From: Hordeum vulgare subsp. vulgare
Lineage: Eukaryota; Streptophyta; Magnoliopsida; Poales; Poaceae
Length of the DNA: 64,000 bases
NCBI RefSeq assembly: GCF_904849725.1
Contig: NC_058519.1
Coordinates: 537,982,316 to 538,046,315, forward strand
Direction: 5' to 3'
The notes under the pieces are model-generated. The model made no database searches. It was not told where the DNA came from and saw only the letters and a list, made by a program, of their open reading frames with translations. Below are positions 35,186 to 47,216 of this stretch, piece after piece. Positions within the stretch are counted from its first letter, which is position 1; every line of letters starts with the position of its first letter. The position numbers and the translations under genes were made by a program.

Positions 35186-38100
35186 ATGGCTCACGCGATA
35201 GTCACCCTGAATTTTAATACGTTCCTAGAGAAAGCTAAGTTGAAACATGATGGAAGCAACTTTGTAGACTAGGCTCGTAATCTTAAGCTACTCTTACAAG
35301 CTGGGAAGAAGGATTATGTCCTTAATGCTGCGCTAGGAGATGAACCACCCGCTACGGCTGATCGGGATGTTAAGAACGCTTGGTTAGCACGTAAGGAGGA
35401 CTACTCAGTAGTTCAATGTGCAGTCTTGTATGGCTTAGAACCGGGACTTCAACGTCGCTTTGAGCGTCATGGAGCATTTGAGATGTTCCAGGAGTTGAAG
35501 TTTATCTTTCAGAAGAACACCCGGATCGAGAGGTATGAGACCTCCGATAAATTCTATGCTTGCAAGATGGAGGAAAACTCGTCTGTCAGTGAACATGTGC
35601 TCAAAATGTCTGGGTACGCAAACCGTCTAGCTGAGCTGGGGATTGAACTCCCGCAAGAGGCTATCACTGACAGAATCCTTCAATCATTGCCGCCAAGTTA
35701 TAAAGGCTTTGTGTTGAACTACAACATGCAAGGGATGAACAAGTCTCCCGGCGAGTTGTTTGCGATGCTGAAAGTCGCAGAGTCTGAACTCCGTAAAGAG
35801 CATCTAGTGTTGATGGTGAATAAGTCCATTAGTTTCAAGAGAAACGGCAAAGGCAAGAAGGGTAATTCAAAGAAGAGCGGCAAGCCTGTTGCCAATCCAA
35901 CAAAGAAACCCAAAGCTGGACCTAAGCCTGAAACGGAGTGTTACTATTGCAAGGGTATGGGTCACTGGAAGCGCAATTGCCCCAAGTATCTGGCAGATAA
36001 GAAGGCGGCCAAAGAAAAATCAGGTATATTTGATATACAAGTTATTGATGTGTACTTAATCGGCTCTCGTAGTAGTGCCTGGGTATTCAATACCGGTTCT
36101 GTTGCTCATATTTGCAACTCGAAACAGGAACTGCGGAATAGACGAAGGCTGGCGAAAGATGAAGTGACGATGCGCGTAGGAAATGGTTCCAAGGTTGATG
36201 CAATCGCCGTCGGCACAGTTTCACTTCAGTTACCATTAGGATTAGTTATGGACTTAAATCATTGTTATTTAGTGCCTGCGTTGAGCATGAACATTATATC
36301 TGGATCTTGTTTATTGCAAGACGGTTACTCTTTTAAGTCAGAGAATAATGGTTGTTCTATTTCTGTGAGTAACATCTTTTATGGTCATGCACCCAATGTG
36401 AGAGGATTGTTCATATTGAATCTTGATACCGATACACACATACATAACATTGAGACCAAAAGAGTTAGAGTTAACAATGATAGCGCCATATTTTTGTGGC
36501 ACTGCCGCTTAGGTCATCTTGGTGTAAAGCGCATGAAGAAACTCCATGCTGATGGGCTTTTGGAGTCACTCGACTTTGATTCACTTGACACGTGCGAACC
36601 ATGCCTCATGGGCAAGATGACTAAGACTCCGTTCTCCGGAATAATGGAGCGTGCAAGTGACTTGTTGGAAATCATATATACCGATGTGTGTGGTCCGATG
36701 AGCGTGGAGGCACGCGGCGGATATCGTTATTTTCTCACCTTCACTGACGATTTGACTAGATATGGTTATGTCTACTTGATGAAGCACAACTCTGAAACAT
36801 TTGAAAAGTTCAAGCAATTTCAGAGTGAAGTTGAAAATCATCGTAACAAGAAGATCAAGTTCCTACGGTCTGATCGTGGGGGTGAATATCTGAGTTTCGA
36901 GTTTGGTGCTCACTTAAGACAATGTGGAATTGTTTCACAGTTAACACCGCCTGGAACACCACAGCGTAATGGTGTGTCCGAGCGTCGTAATCGTACTGTA
37001 TTAGAGATGGTGCGATCTATGATATCTCTTACCGATTTGCCGTTATCGTTTTGGGGTTATGCATTAGAAACAGCTGCATTCACTTTAAATAGGGCACCAT
37101 CAAAATCCGTTGAGACGACACCATATGAACTGTGGTATGGCAAAAGGCCAAAGTTGTCGTTTCTTAAAGTTTGGGGATGTGATGCTTATGTCAAAAAGCT
37201 TCAGCCTGAAAAGCTGGAACCCAAAGCGGAAAAGTGCGTCTTCATAGGTTACCCAAAAGAGACAGTTGGGTACACCTTCTATCTCAAATCCGAGGGCAAA
37301 GTGTTTGTTGCTAAAAACGGAGCTTTTCTCGAGAAGGAGTTTCTCTCGAGAGAATTGAGTGGGAGGAAGATAGAACTTGACGAGGTTGTCGAACCTCTCA
37401 TCCCTCTGGATGGTGGCGCAGGGCAAGGGGAAACCTCTCTCGTTGCGACGCCGGCTGAGGAGGAAGTTAATGATGGTGATCATGAAACTCCGGTTCAAGT
37501 TTCTTTCGAACCACGCAGGTCGACGAGACCACGTGCTGCTCCAGAGTGGTACGGTAATCCCGTCTTATCAATCATGTTGCTGGACAACAATGAACCTGCA
37601 AATTATGAAGAAGCAATGGTGGGCCCAGATTCCAACAAATGGCTAGAAGCCATGAAGTCCGAGATAGGATCCATGTATGAGAACAAAGTGAGGACTTTGG
37701 AGGTACTTCCTGAGGGCCGCAAGGCTATTCAGAACAAATGGATCTTTAAGAGGAAGACGGACGCTGACGGCAATGTGACCGTTTATAAAGCTCGACTTGT
37801 GGCAAAGGGTTTTTCACAAGTTCAAGGAGTTGACTACGATGAGACATTCTCACCCGTAGCGATGCTTAAGTCCGTCAGAATCATGTTAGCAATAGCTGCA
37901 TTTTTCGATTATGAAATGTGGCAGATGGATGTCAAAACGGCGTTCCTTAACGGTTTCCTTAAGGAAGAATTGTATATGATGCAACCCGAAGGTTTTGTCG
38001 ATCCTAAGAATGCTAACAAGGTGTGCAAGCTCCAGCGATCCATTTATGGACTGGTGCAAGCATCTCGGAGTTGGAACAAACGCTTTGATGAGGTGATCAA

Positions 38101-39066
38101 AGCATTTGGGTTTATACAAGTGGTTGGAGAATCTTGTATTTACAAGGAAGTGAGTGGGAGCTCTGTGGCGTTTCTAATATTATATGTGGATGACATATTG
38201 CTGATTGGAAACAACGTGGAGTTTTTAGAGAGCATAAAGGATTACTTGAATAAAAGTTTCTCTATGAAGGACCTTCACAAAGCACATACCTTGATAAAGT
38301 TTTGAAGAGGTTCAAAATGGAACAGTCCAAGAAAGGGTTCTTGCCAGTTTTACAAGGTACGAGATTGAGTAAGACTCAGTGCCCAGCAACTGATGAAGAT
38401 AGAGAGCATATGTGCTCCGTCCCCTATGCTTCAGCCATAGGTTCTATCATGTATGCAATGCTGTGCACTAGACCGGACGTTAGCCTGGCCATAAGTATGG
38501 CAGGTAGGTTCCAGAGTAATCCAGGAGTGGATCACTGGACAACGGTCAAGAATATCCTGAAGTACCTGAAAAGGACTAAGGAGATGTTTCTCGTATATGG
38601 AGGTGACGAAGAGCTCGCCGTAAAAGGTTACGTCGATGCAAGCTTTGACACAGATCCGGATGACTCTAAGTCGCAAACCGGATACATATTTATTCTTAAT
38701 GGGGGTGCAGTAAGCTGGTGCAGTTCCAAGCAAAGCATCGTAGCAGATTCTACATGTGAAGCGGAGTACATGGCTGCCTCGGAGGCGGCTAAGGAGGGTG
38801 TCTGGATGAAGCAATTCATGACGGATCTTGGATTGGTGCCAAGCGCACTGAATCCAATAACCTTGTTCTGTGACAAAACGGGTGCCATTGCCTTAGCAAA
38901 GGAACCACGGTTTCACAAGAAGTCCAGACACATCAAACGAAGCTTCAACCTCATCCGTGACTACGTCGAAGGGGAGGACGTGAATATATGCAAAGTGCAC
39001 ACGGATCTGAATGTAGCAGACCCGCTGACTAAACCTCTTCCACGGGCTAAGCATGATCAACACTAG
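35186..39066 (+). pseudogene. gag-pol: Angela gag-pol polyprotein, defective
   Basis: The likely start is ATG 35186 (MAHAIVTLNFN). Gag ends with a CCHC knuckle (CYYCKGMGHWKRNC, near 35938). Protease follows near 36080-36110. Integrase has the HHCC site (about 36500-36610) and D-D-E core (YTDVCGP, SDRGGEY, SERRN; about 36680-36990). RT follows (QMDVKTAFLNG, about 37921; YVDD, about 38186). RNase H runs to 39066 (YVDASFDTDPD; DSTCEAEYMA). Lesions: TAG at 35270-35272 in gag; the protease catalytic Asp is Asn (AAT, 36089-36091); and a deletion with frameshift near 38270-38290 removes the end of RT after SMKDL. The second frame runs 38302-39066. Confidence 0.93.
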
Positions 39067-39140
39067 AACTGTATGGGTGTTAGATTTATTACAATGTAAT
39101 TCGCATGATGATGTGAGGACTAGATTATTGACTCTAGTGC

Positions 39141-39151
39141 AAGTGGGAGAC
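39141..39151 (+). promoter_or_regulatory. Polypurine tract of the Angela element
   Basis: AAGTGGGAGAC directly before the 3' LTR; the usual primer for plus-strand DNA in this family. Confidence 0.8.
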
Positions 39152-40973
39152 TGTTGGAATTATGCCCTAGAGGCAATAATAAATATAGTTATTATTATAA
39201 TTCCGGTACCAAGATAATCGTTTATTATCCATGCTATAATTGTATTGAATGAAGACTCATTTACATGTGTGGATACATAGACAAAACACCGTCCCTAGCA
39301 AGCCTCTAATTGGCTAGCCAGTTGATCAAAGATAGTCAGTGTCTTCTGATTATGAACAAGGTGTTGTTGCTTGATAACTGGATCACGTCATTAGGAGAAT
39401 CACGTGATGGACTAGACCCAAACTAATAGACGTAGCATGTTGATCGTGTCATTTTGTTGCTACTGTTTTCTGCGTGTCAAGTATTTGTTCCTATGACCAT
39501 GAGATCATATAACTCACTGACAACGGAGGAATACTTTGTGTGTATCAAACGTCGCAACATAACTGGGTGACTATAAAGATGCTCTACAGGTATCTTCGAA
39601 GGTGTTAGTTGAGTTAGTATGGATCAAGACTGGGATTTGTCACTCCGTGTGACGGAGAGGTATATCGGGGCCCACTCGGTAATACAACATCACACACAAG
39701 CCTTGCAAGCAATGTGACTTAGTGTAAGTTGCGGGATCTTGTATTACAGAACGAGTAAAGAGACTTGCCGGTAAACGAGATTGAAATAGGTATGGGGATA
39801 CTTACGATCGAATCTCGGGCAAGTAACATACCGAAGGACAAAGGGAATGACATACGGGATTATATGAATCCTTGGCACTGAGGTTCAAACGATAAGTTCT
39901 TCGTAGAATATGTAGGATCCAATATGGGCATCCAGGTCCCGCTATTGGATATTGACCGAGGAGTCTCTCGGGTCATGTCTACATAGTTCTCGAACCCGCA
40001 GGGTCTTGACACTTAAGGTTCGACGTTGTTTTATGCGTATTTGAGTTGTATGGTTGATTACCGAATGTTGTTCGGAGTCTCGGATGAGATCACGGACGTC
40101 ACGAGGGTTTCCGGAATGGTCCGGAAACGAAGATTGATATATAGGATGACATCATTTGATTACCAGAAGGTTTTCGGAGTTACCGGGAATGTACCGGGAA
40201 TGACGAATGGGTTCCGGGAGTTCACCGGGAGGGGGAAACCCACCCCGGGGAAGCCCATAGGCCTTGAGGGTGGCGCACCAGCCCTTAGTGGGCTGGTGGG
40301 ACAGCCCAAAAGGGCCCTATGCGCATTGGAAGAAAAAATCAAAGAGAAAGAAAAAAAAGGAGGAGGTTGGAAGGGAAGGAAGGACTCCCACCCACCAAAC
40401 CAAGTCCAACTCGGTTTGGGGGGGGGAGACTTTCCCCCCTTGGCTCGGTCGACCCCCTTGGGGCTCCTTGAGCCCCAAGGCAAGCCCCCCCTCTCCCACC
40501 TATATATACGGAGGTTTTAGGGCTGATTTGAGACGACTTTTCCACGGCAGCCCGACCACATACCTCCACGGTTTTTCCTCTAGATCGCGTTTCTGCGGAG
40601 CTCGGGCGGAGCCCTGCTGAGACAAGGTCATCACCAACCTCCGGAGCGCCGTCACGCTGCCGGAGAACTCTTCTACCTCTCCGTCTCTCTTGCGGGATCA
40701 AGAAGGCCGAGATCATCGTCGAGCTGTACGTGTGCTGAACGCGGAGGTGCCGTCCGTTCGGTACTAGATCGTGGGACTGATCGCGGGATTGTTCGCGGGG
40801 CGGATCGAGGGACGTGAGGACGTTCCACTACATCAACCGCGTTCACTAACGCTTCTGCTGTACGGTCTACAAGGGTACGTAGATCACTCATTCCCTCTCG
40901 TAGATGGACATCACCATGATAGGTCTTCATGCGCGTAGGAAAATTTTTGTTTCCCATGCGACGTTCCCCAACA
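39152..40973 (+). repeat. 3' LTR of the Angela element
   Basis: Same ends as the 5' LTR and 1822 bp long; followed by target copy CTTGA. Confidence 0.97.
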
Positions 40974-42349
40974 CTTGAGGGCCAAGCGAGGAGGGCTACA
41001 GGGGGCCCACAAGCCCCCTATCCGCCACCAGGGGGCGGCCAGCAGGCTTGTTGCCTCCCTAGCGCCCCCTGACCTAGCTCCTTCGCCTATATATTCTCGA
41101 AAATGCAGAAAAAATCAAGGGATCCACGAAAATACTTTTCCGCCGCTGCAAGCTTCCGTTTCCGCGAGATCTCATCTGGAGACCCTTCCCGGTGCCTTGC
41201 CGGAGGGGACTTTCGAGTTGGAGGGCTTCTACATCAACATCATCGCCCCTCCAATGAGTCGTGAGTAGTCCACTTCAGACCTACGGGTCCGTAGTTAGTA
41301 GCTAGATGGCTTCTTCTCTCTCTTGGATCTTCAATACAAAGTTCTCCATGATCTTCATGGAGATCTATCCGATGTAATCCTCTTTGGCGGTGTGTTTGTC
41401 GAGATCCGATGAATTGTGGATTTGTGATCAGATTATCTATGATATATATTTGAGTCTATGCTGATTTTTTATATGCATGATTTGATATCCTTGTAAGTCT
41501 CTCTGAGTCTTGGGTTTTGTTTGGCCAACTAGATCTATGATTCTTGCAATGGGAGAAGTGCTTGGTTTTGGGTTCTTACTGTGTGGTGACCTTTCCCAGT
41601 GACAGTAGGGGCAGCAAGGCACACATAGTGTAGTTGCCATCAAAGGTAACAAGGTGGGCTTTGTCGTAGATATGAGATTGTCCATCTACATCATGTCATC
41701 TTGCTTAAGGCGTTACTCTGTTCTTCTGGACTTAATACACTAGATGCATGCTAGATAGCGGCCGACGTGTGGAGTAATAGTAGTAGATGCAGAAAGTATC
41801 AGTCTAATTGTTTTGGACGTGATTCCTATAGATATAATCATTGCCATAGATGATGTCACGACTTTGCGCGGTTCTATCAATTGCTCGACAGTAATTTGTT
41901 CACCCACCGTCTACTTGCTTTCATGAGAGAAGCCACTAGTAAACACTACGGCCCCCGGGTCTATTCACATCTATCGTTTCCACTTTCGCTTTTACTTTGC
42001 TTTGTTACTTTGTTGCTTTCAGTTCTCACTTGGGGAACAATCTATAAGGGATTGACAACCCCTTCATAGCGTTGGGAGCATGCTTTTTTGTGTTTGTGCA
42101 CGCACTTGAGATACTCCTTCACTGGATCGATACCTTGGTTCTCAAACTGAGGGAAATACTTACCACCGCTACGCTACATCACCCTTTCCGCTTTGAGGGA
42201 ACACCAACGCAAGGCTCCAAGGCCACGGGGGAAATCCTTTGCATATTTGCCTAGGAAGTCCCTTAAGGCGTAGCCATAGCAGAAGGATTCCTGGTGTCGT
42301 AGCATGTTTCTGGCGCCGTTGGAAGGTCTTGTGTTGCAGTAGCACAGCC

Positions 42350-43615
42350 CCAGATACAGATTGATGTCGTTCCCTGGTTGTTTCGGCCCTTCAATTAGCA
42401 TACTCATGTGAATGTACTTCCTCTTCATGCACATCTAGGGGGAAGGTTGTACATCCACACAAACACAGGCCAGGTGCTATGTGTGATTCTCTGGCTGCCA
42501 AACGGATTGACTCCATCGGTGCTCGCGCCCAGCATGATGTTCCTAGGATCATCCCCAAATTCTGGGTGTTCAAAGTTCAACGCTTGCCACTGGCTCGCAT
42601 CCTTAGGGTGACTCAGCATCTTGTCGTTTTATTTATCTCTGGATCATTTCCGTGATCTTCTCGCTTCTTCTCCTCCCTAGCCGCGTGCCAACGCAGGAGC
42701 TCTGCTTTCTTAGGGTCCGCGAAATACCGTTGCAGACGAGGAGTGATCGGAAAGTACCACACCACTTTTTGAGGAGCTTTCTTCTCTTCATGTATCGAGT
42801 GACGCCGCACACCGGACATATGGTAGACACCGGACATTGTTCATGCACACATGGTATTTCACGTGTGGTAAAGCCAGATGACACACAATTTTCTTCGCCT
42901 CCTCGAAACTGGTCGGCCACTTGTTCCCCATGGAAAGACGTTCGTGCCAGAATGACATGTTCTCGTCGAAGCATGTGTCGGTCATTTTGTGTTTTACCTT
43001 CATCTCCATAGCTATGAGCGTTACTTTCAGGCGGGTATCCTCGGGCCTGCATCCTTCATACAATGGAGTAACCGCGTCTATCTCTAGTTGATCCAGGTTG
43101 GCTTTCTCTCGGGCGACAGCTCTTGCGTTACCCGTTTGCTTGAGAAGCAACTGTTGAATATGAGAGTCCTGCACCCAGCCCATCGATGGTCCATCGTCGT
43201 CTGCTCCGGCATCTTCATCTTCATGATCATTCCCTTCGTCTTGATCTTCCTCATCATCATGTCAGGCATCTTCTACATGATGATTGTGTCCTGCATCTAC
43301 TTCGTGATCATGTCCTGGAGATTCTTCGTCTTCTCGCCCACCCTCGCCGCTGTTGTCTTCCAGCCGTTCCTTATTTCTTGCCCGGCCCCCATAGACGACT
43401 TCATAATCATCTTCATCACCTTGCCACCGATAGCCATCCATGAAACCACGCACGAGCAGGTGGTCCCGCACCTGTCTGGAATCCGGTTCCATAAGGCTCT
43501 TCAGCTTGCATCTTCGACACGGACATCTTATCTCTGTCTCGTTCTTTTGAAGCATCTCGGCCTTCGCGGAGCTCAAAAACCTATTCACGATGCCTTCGGT
43601 CATCGTGCGGACCAT
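42350..43615 (-). pseudogene. CACTA 1 transposase N-terminal half (transposase-associated domain, TNP2 start)
   Basis: The likely start is ATG at 43615 (MVRTMTEGIVNRF). The transposase-associated domain with its Cys motif (CPCRRCK) is at about 43540. An acidic linker carries an in-frame TGA near 43258. TNP2 proper begins about 43180 (DSHIQQLLL) and is readable to 42350, but in three different frames. Pieces such as KVVWYFPITPRLQRYFADP and HPKDASQWQALNFEHPEFGD show frameshifts near 42840 and 42620. The reading then continues across the solo LTR at 31860. A pseudogenised, non-autonomous copy. Confidence 0.85.
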
Positions 43616-43693
43616 GGTCGCCTGCGGGGTAGAGAAAAATGATATTTTAGTACCAAATTTTTTTTGCATGACTTTGCCTAAAAATAAGACCAA

Positions 43694-44077
43694 AAATAAT
43701 GCATAGCGCCAAATTCTCGCCGAAACGGAAATGAATCAACATTCCAGCAAAATATTGGCAACTATCACATTTCAAATAACGGTACCTGCAAACACAAACA
43801 TATGCAACACCACAAACATTCGTAGATCTAGGCCATAAAAAGTGTGTACACGTTGGATGGAGAAAAAAACTAGATCTAGAACATAAAGAAAGCTTTCCCC
43901 TTACTTACCTATCAAAAAAAAGGAAATTTAACCACTTAATTTGGGTGAATCTATGGTGCAAATGAGGTGAGGAGGAGGAGGCAGCCGAGACCAACAAGGT
44001 TGGTAGAGGTGGAGAGAATGAAGTGGGGGGAAAGTGAGTGTAAAGTGGCTGTCAAAAATATCTATTGCTCCCAGGTT
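43694..44077. other. CACTA 1 5' region
   Basis: AT-rich stretch between the transposase start and the right subterminal repeats. No gene is seen; it may hold the transposase promoter. Confidence 0.5.
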
Positions 44078-44443
44078 ACCAATGGCGCACCCCCAAAGAA
44101 TGTGCCATTGGTAACCAGGATTACTAATGGTGCACCTGGTAAGAATGCGCCATTAGTAGTTTTGAAAGAAAAAAAATGAAAAAAAATTGTTAGTTGTGGC
44201 GCGCCATGGATGTGGTGCGCCATTATGGCGCACTTTCCCTGGTGCGCCACTGATAAGTCTAGGAAAGGGTGTGGGGCTAGGACAAAGATAGTAATGGCGC
44301 ACAACACACAAGGTGCACCATTAGTAATATGGACAATAATGGCGCACCTGTATGTGGTGCGCCACTACTATATAGCAGTGGGGCACCACATACATGGTGC
44401 GCCATTAATGTCCATATTAGCTATAGCTCTTTTTCTAGTAGTG
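44078..44443. repeat. CACTA 1 right subterminal repeats and terminal inverted repeat
   Basis: About ten copies of (A)ATGGCGCACC or its complement, many in facing pairs. The terminus CTTTTTCTAGTAGTG ends at 44443. Confidence 0.88.
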
Positions 44444-44829
44444 GGACAGCAAAGGCCCTGAAGGCATGGACTATTTGCCATCTTTGTCGTCCGCCCACAG
44501 ATGGCAAAGGGGGGCCATAGCAGACGACAAAGGGGGCCATGGAAGACGGCAAAGGGATGGTTGGCCCAGCTGACGACAAAGGTTGTCGCTACCACTTGAC
44601 AGCCCTAACCCCGCGATATGTTGTCCATGTTCTTTGCCGTATGCCCCCCACGGCAAAGTTCTCTTTGTCGTCCGCATGTCTAAGGCCGATGGCAAATAAG
44701 CTCTTTACCGGATTATTCTTTGCAGTCAAGTTTGTTGTCTGCAGACGGACGACAAAGGCCTTTTCCGTCAGGGGTCCTCCCCTTTGCCGTGAGCCATAGC
44801 TGACGGCAAAGTCTCTGATTCCTGTAGTG
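44444..44829 (-). mobile_element. End of a second CACTA family (CACTA 2)
   Basis: The reverse complement from 44829 starts CACTACAGGAATCAGAGAC. The 385 bp carry many CTTTGCCGTC / GACGGCAAAG and GACGACAAAG copies, a different subterminal motif from CACTA 1. The adjoining end of CACTA 1 suggests CACTA 1 inserted in this one. The rest is outside the window. Confidence 0.8.
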
Positions 44830-45794
44830 CATCTAGGGATAGGCCATGGAGGAGGAAGCCTATGGGGGGAGACTCTCTCCCCTCTCTCCCGATGGCGCCG
44901 GAGTGCTGCCGGGGGAGCCATCGCTGTGGTGATCCTCTTCATCAACATCACCGTCTTCATCACCTTCCTCATCTATTTTCAACGGTCCATTCTCCCGCAC
45001 CCCACTGTAATCCCCTACTTGAACATGGTGTTTCATGTCGCAGGTTATTAATCAATGACGTGTTGCCATTCTATGGTGTTTGACTAGATCTATGTTGTCC
45101 TTTGGGTTAATTGATTATCTTGATTGGTTTGAGTGTATGTTTTATTTTGGTGCTGTCCTATGGTGCCCTCCGTGCCGCGCACACGTGAGGGATTCTCGTT
45201 GTAGGGTGTTGCAATACGTTCATAATTCGTTTACAGTGGGGGGCTAGAGTGACAGAAGCTTACAACCAAGTAAGGGGATTGTTGCGTATGGGAGTAAAGG
45301 GGACATGGAGTATGGGAGTAAAGCTTACAATCTAGTAGTTGGGATTGCTTGCTAGAGGTCCAATTATAAGTTCATATGATCCGATTACGGGAAGTCCGTT
45401 AGCTCATACCTCTCCCTCATATAAAATTGCAACGATAATTACCGATCTTGTTATCAATTGCCTAGGATTATTCCGGACACCATACCATCATTATTCCACA
45501 CTCGCTATTTGCAATATGTTGTAATATATTCTAATTTCATTTAGGAAGCGCCTATTTTCATCTTTTTGTTCTCCAATATCATGTAAAGCTATCCTCTTTA
45601 TACCCATAAGGCAGTTTTATTTCTCGTTACTAGATAGAAGCAAACGTTCGATATATGTAGAGTCGTATTGGTGGCAGATAGGACTTGAGAGAATATTGAT
45701 CTTACCTTCAGCTCCTTGTGGGTTCGACACTCCATATTTATCACTTCCATCTTTGGAAATTGCTACGATGATTCCTTACACTTGGGGATTATCA
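44830..45794 (+). repeat. Athila-type LTR fragment, 5' truncated
   Basis: The sequence matches the second half of a Triticeae gypsy LTR that I recognise (AACGGTCCATTCTCCCGCAC, CTTGTGGGTTCGACACTCC) and ends CTTGGGGATTATCA. No primer-binding site follows, and CACTA 2 abuts the left side. Confidence 0.65.
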
Positions 45795-45795
45795 A

Positions 45796-46645
45796 CTTGC
45801 AACTCGGATAAAAAAAGGTGAGCTTATTTGCATGTTGGGGGTTCACTAGAAATTAGGACAATATGGACGGGATCCCAGTTGCGTGTCGAGGGTGCACTTG
45901 TAACCATGAAAAAATGGATCGCGATAGAGTTGCATATCAAGGGTGGCGTTTTTACTCGGACAAAGCTGGTAGGGCCCTAGTTGCATATCAAGGATGGACT
46001 TGCTATTAAGTCAAAAATGGGACGGTCTAAGTTGCCTCCCCAATTGCATGTGAGGGATAAAGTTGTAACTGGGGATAAAATAGGTAGCTTCCCCTACTTG
46101 GGTGGCGAGGATGAACTTGCAATTGGGAAGAAAATTGGCAGGGTCCACCTGTGTATCAAGTACATACCTGCAACCAGGGCAAAAAAGACGAGCCCATTTA
46201 CATGTCGGGGTGACTTGCAACTGAAACAAGATGAATGGAGCCTTGAGTTATGTGTTGCGGGCGAAGTTGTAATTAGGACAAAAATGGATGAGGCCCACCT
46301 GCATCTGGGGGATGGAGGTGCAACTGGGACAAAAAACGATTATCCCCAAACTTGCGCATCGATGGTGGACTTCCAACTACGAGGAAAAAGGAGTCACGCT
46401 GAGAGGCATATCATTAGGGGAGTTGAAACTGGAAAAAATTTATTGGTCGTAAAACAGTTATGTGACGATGATGGACTTGCAACTAGAACAATAATAGATG
46501 GCGGCCTGCAATTTCATGTCGAACGTGGAGTTGCAACTAGGAGAAAAAGGGTCCAACCCAGTTACGTACCGAGAGGGTGCACTTGCAACTGAGGAAAGTG
46601 GGTCACAATCAGTTGCGTATCGACCGATGGACTTCTAGTCATGAC
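45796..46645. repeat. Degenerate tandem repeat, about 16 units of 51-54 bp
   Basis: Each unit runs (A)CTTGCAACTGGGACAAAAA..., then about 15 variable bases, then GTTGCATGTCGAGGGTGG. Units are 50-85% alike by eye. A 203-codon open frame (45981-46592, +) crosses ten or more units and shows matching peptide repeats (DGLA.K.K...LHV). There is no known domain, so I list it as a repeat, not a gene. Confidence 0.75.
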
Positions 46646-46803
46646 CAAAAAATGAATTTAAATCAAATTAATAAATAAATATTGAATAAGTCTGGTCAAA
46701 TAAAAATATATGCAAATGATAGGCATGATATTAAGTTGGGCAAGTTTGAGTCACTCTCCTTTACAATTTACACTCTCTCATCCCTGTACATTTGAGTTCG
46801 CTA

Positions 46804-47048
46804 TGATTCAAGTCCTGATGTTTGCATTATTTATGGATTTATTTCAGGATTTTCAACGATACGTTTTTAGTGGAAGAAGACGTTTCTGTCAACAACGAGG
46901 CGTCTAGGATGATTTTATAAATCTTAAGATGATATATTGACCCAGTCTCTTAAAGATGCTTATAGGGTAGAATGTATATATATACATTCATAGGGATAAT
47001 CGTATACACGTGTATATAAATACTTGCGTTTGTACGTACTAAAAAAAA
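46804..47048 (+). repeat. Non-LTR retrotransposon 3'-tail-like segment (copy 1)
   Basis: CTCAGTCTCTTAAAGATGCT...ATAAATACTTGCGTTTGTAC and a final A-run resemble the 3' end of grass LINE-type elements from memory. A second copy is at 54076-54317. Confidence 0.45.
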
Positions 47049-47216
47049 CTGACAACACTCAGTCAAAGAGGAAAACCACAAGTTCCGTGCAGCTCCTCGT
47101 TCACGTTAACAATCAATAGAGCATAAAAAACTCAATACAACACAAATCTTGGAGCAACAAAATTGACTGTATAGAAATAAGATGTGGGATACTAAATCAC
47201 ACCTAGATGTAATATA

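Larger units (their letters stand above)
32108..40973 (+). mobile_element. Angela-type Ty1/copia retrotransposon, complete
   Basis: LTRs of 1823 and 1822 bp enclose a leader, a single gag-pol frame and a polypurine tract. Target copies CTTGA at 32103-32107 and 40974-40978 are perfect. By eye the LTRs differ at about 45 sites (roughly 2.5%), suggesting about 1 My. Internal lesions make it defective. The domain order with integrase before RT marks Ty1/copia. Confidence 0.97.
31866..42344 (+). repeat. Solo LTR, B-type Athila family, split by Angela
   Basis: TGATACGTCTCAAACG at 31866 and ...TTGCAGTAGCA at 42344, with perfect target copies CAGCC at 31861-31865 and 42345-42349. Without Angela and its target copy it is about 1.61 kb. 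Only one LTR is present, so it is a solo LTR left by recombination. Removing it rejoins the transposase reading (LYLG / LLKEEL). It carries CACAAGCC (41008-41015)...GGCTTGTT (41045-41052) and a TATATATTC box near 41090. Confidence 0.92.
28335..44443 (-). mobile_element. CACTA transposon 1, left end not seen
   Basis: The right end reads, in reverse complement, CACTACTAGAAAAAGAGC (terminus at 44443). Subterminal repeats (GGTGCGCCAT / ATGGCGCACC) occur at both sides (29143-29265 and 44078-44400). A TNP2-type transposase lies on the minus strand between them. The left terminal repeat is missing; the C/D assembly abuts at 28335 and may have inserted in it. The transposase gene is split by the solo LTR plus Angela insertion. 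Confidence 0.85.
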
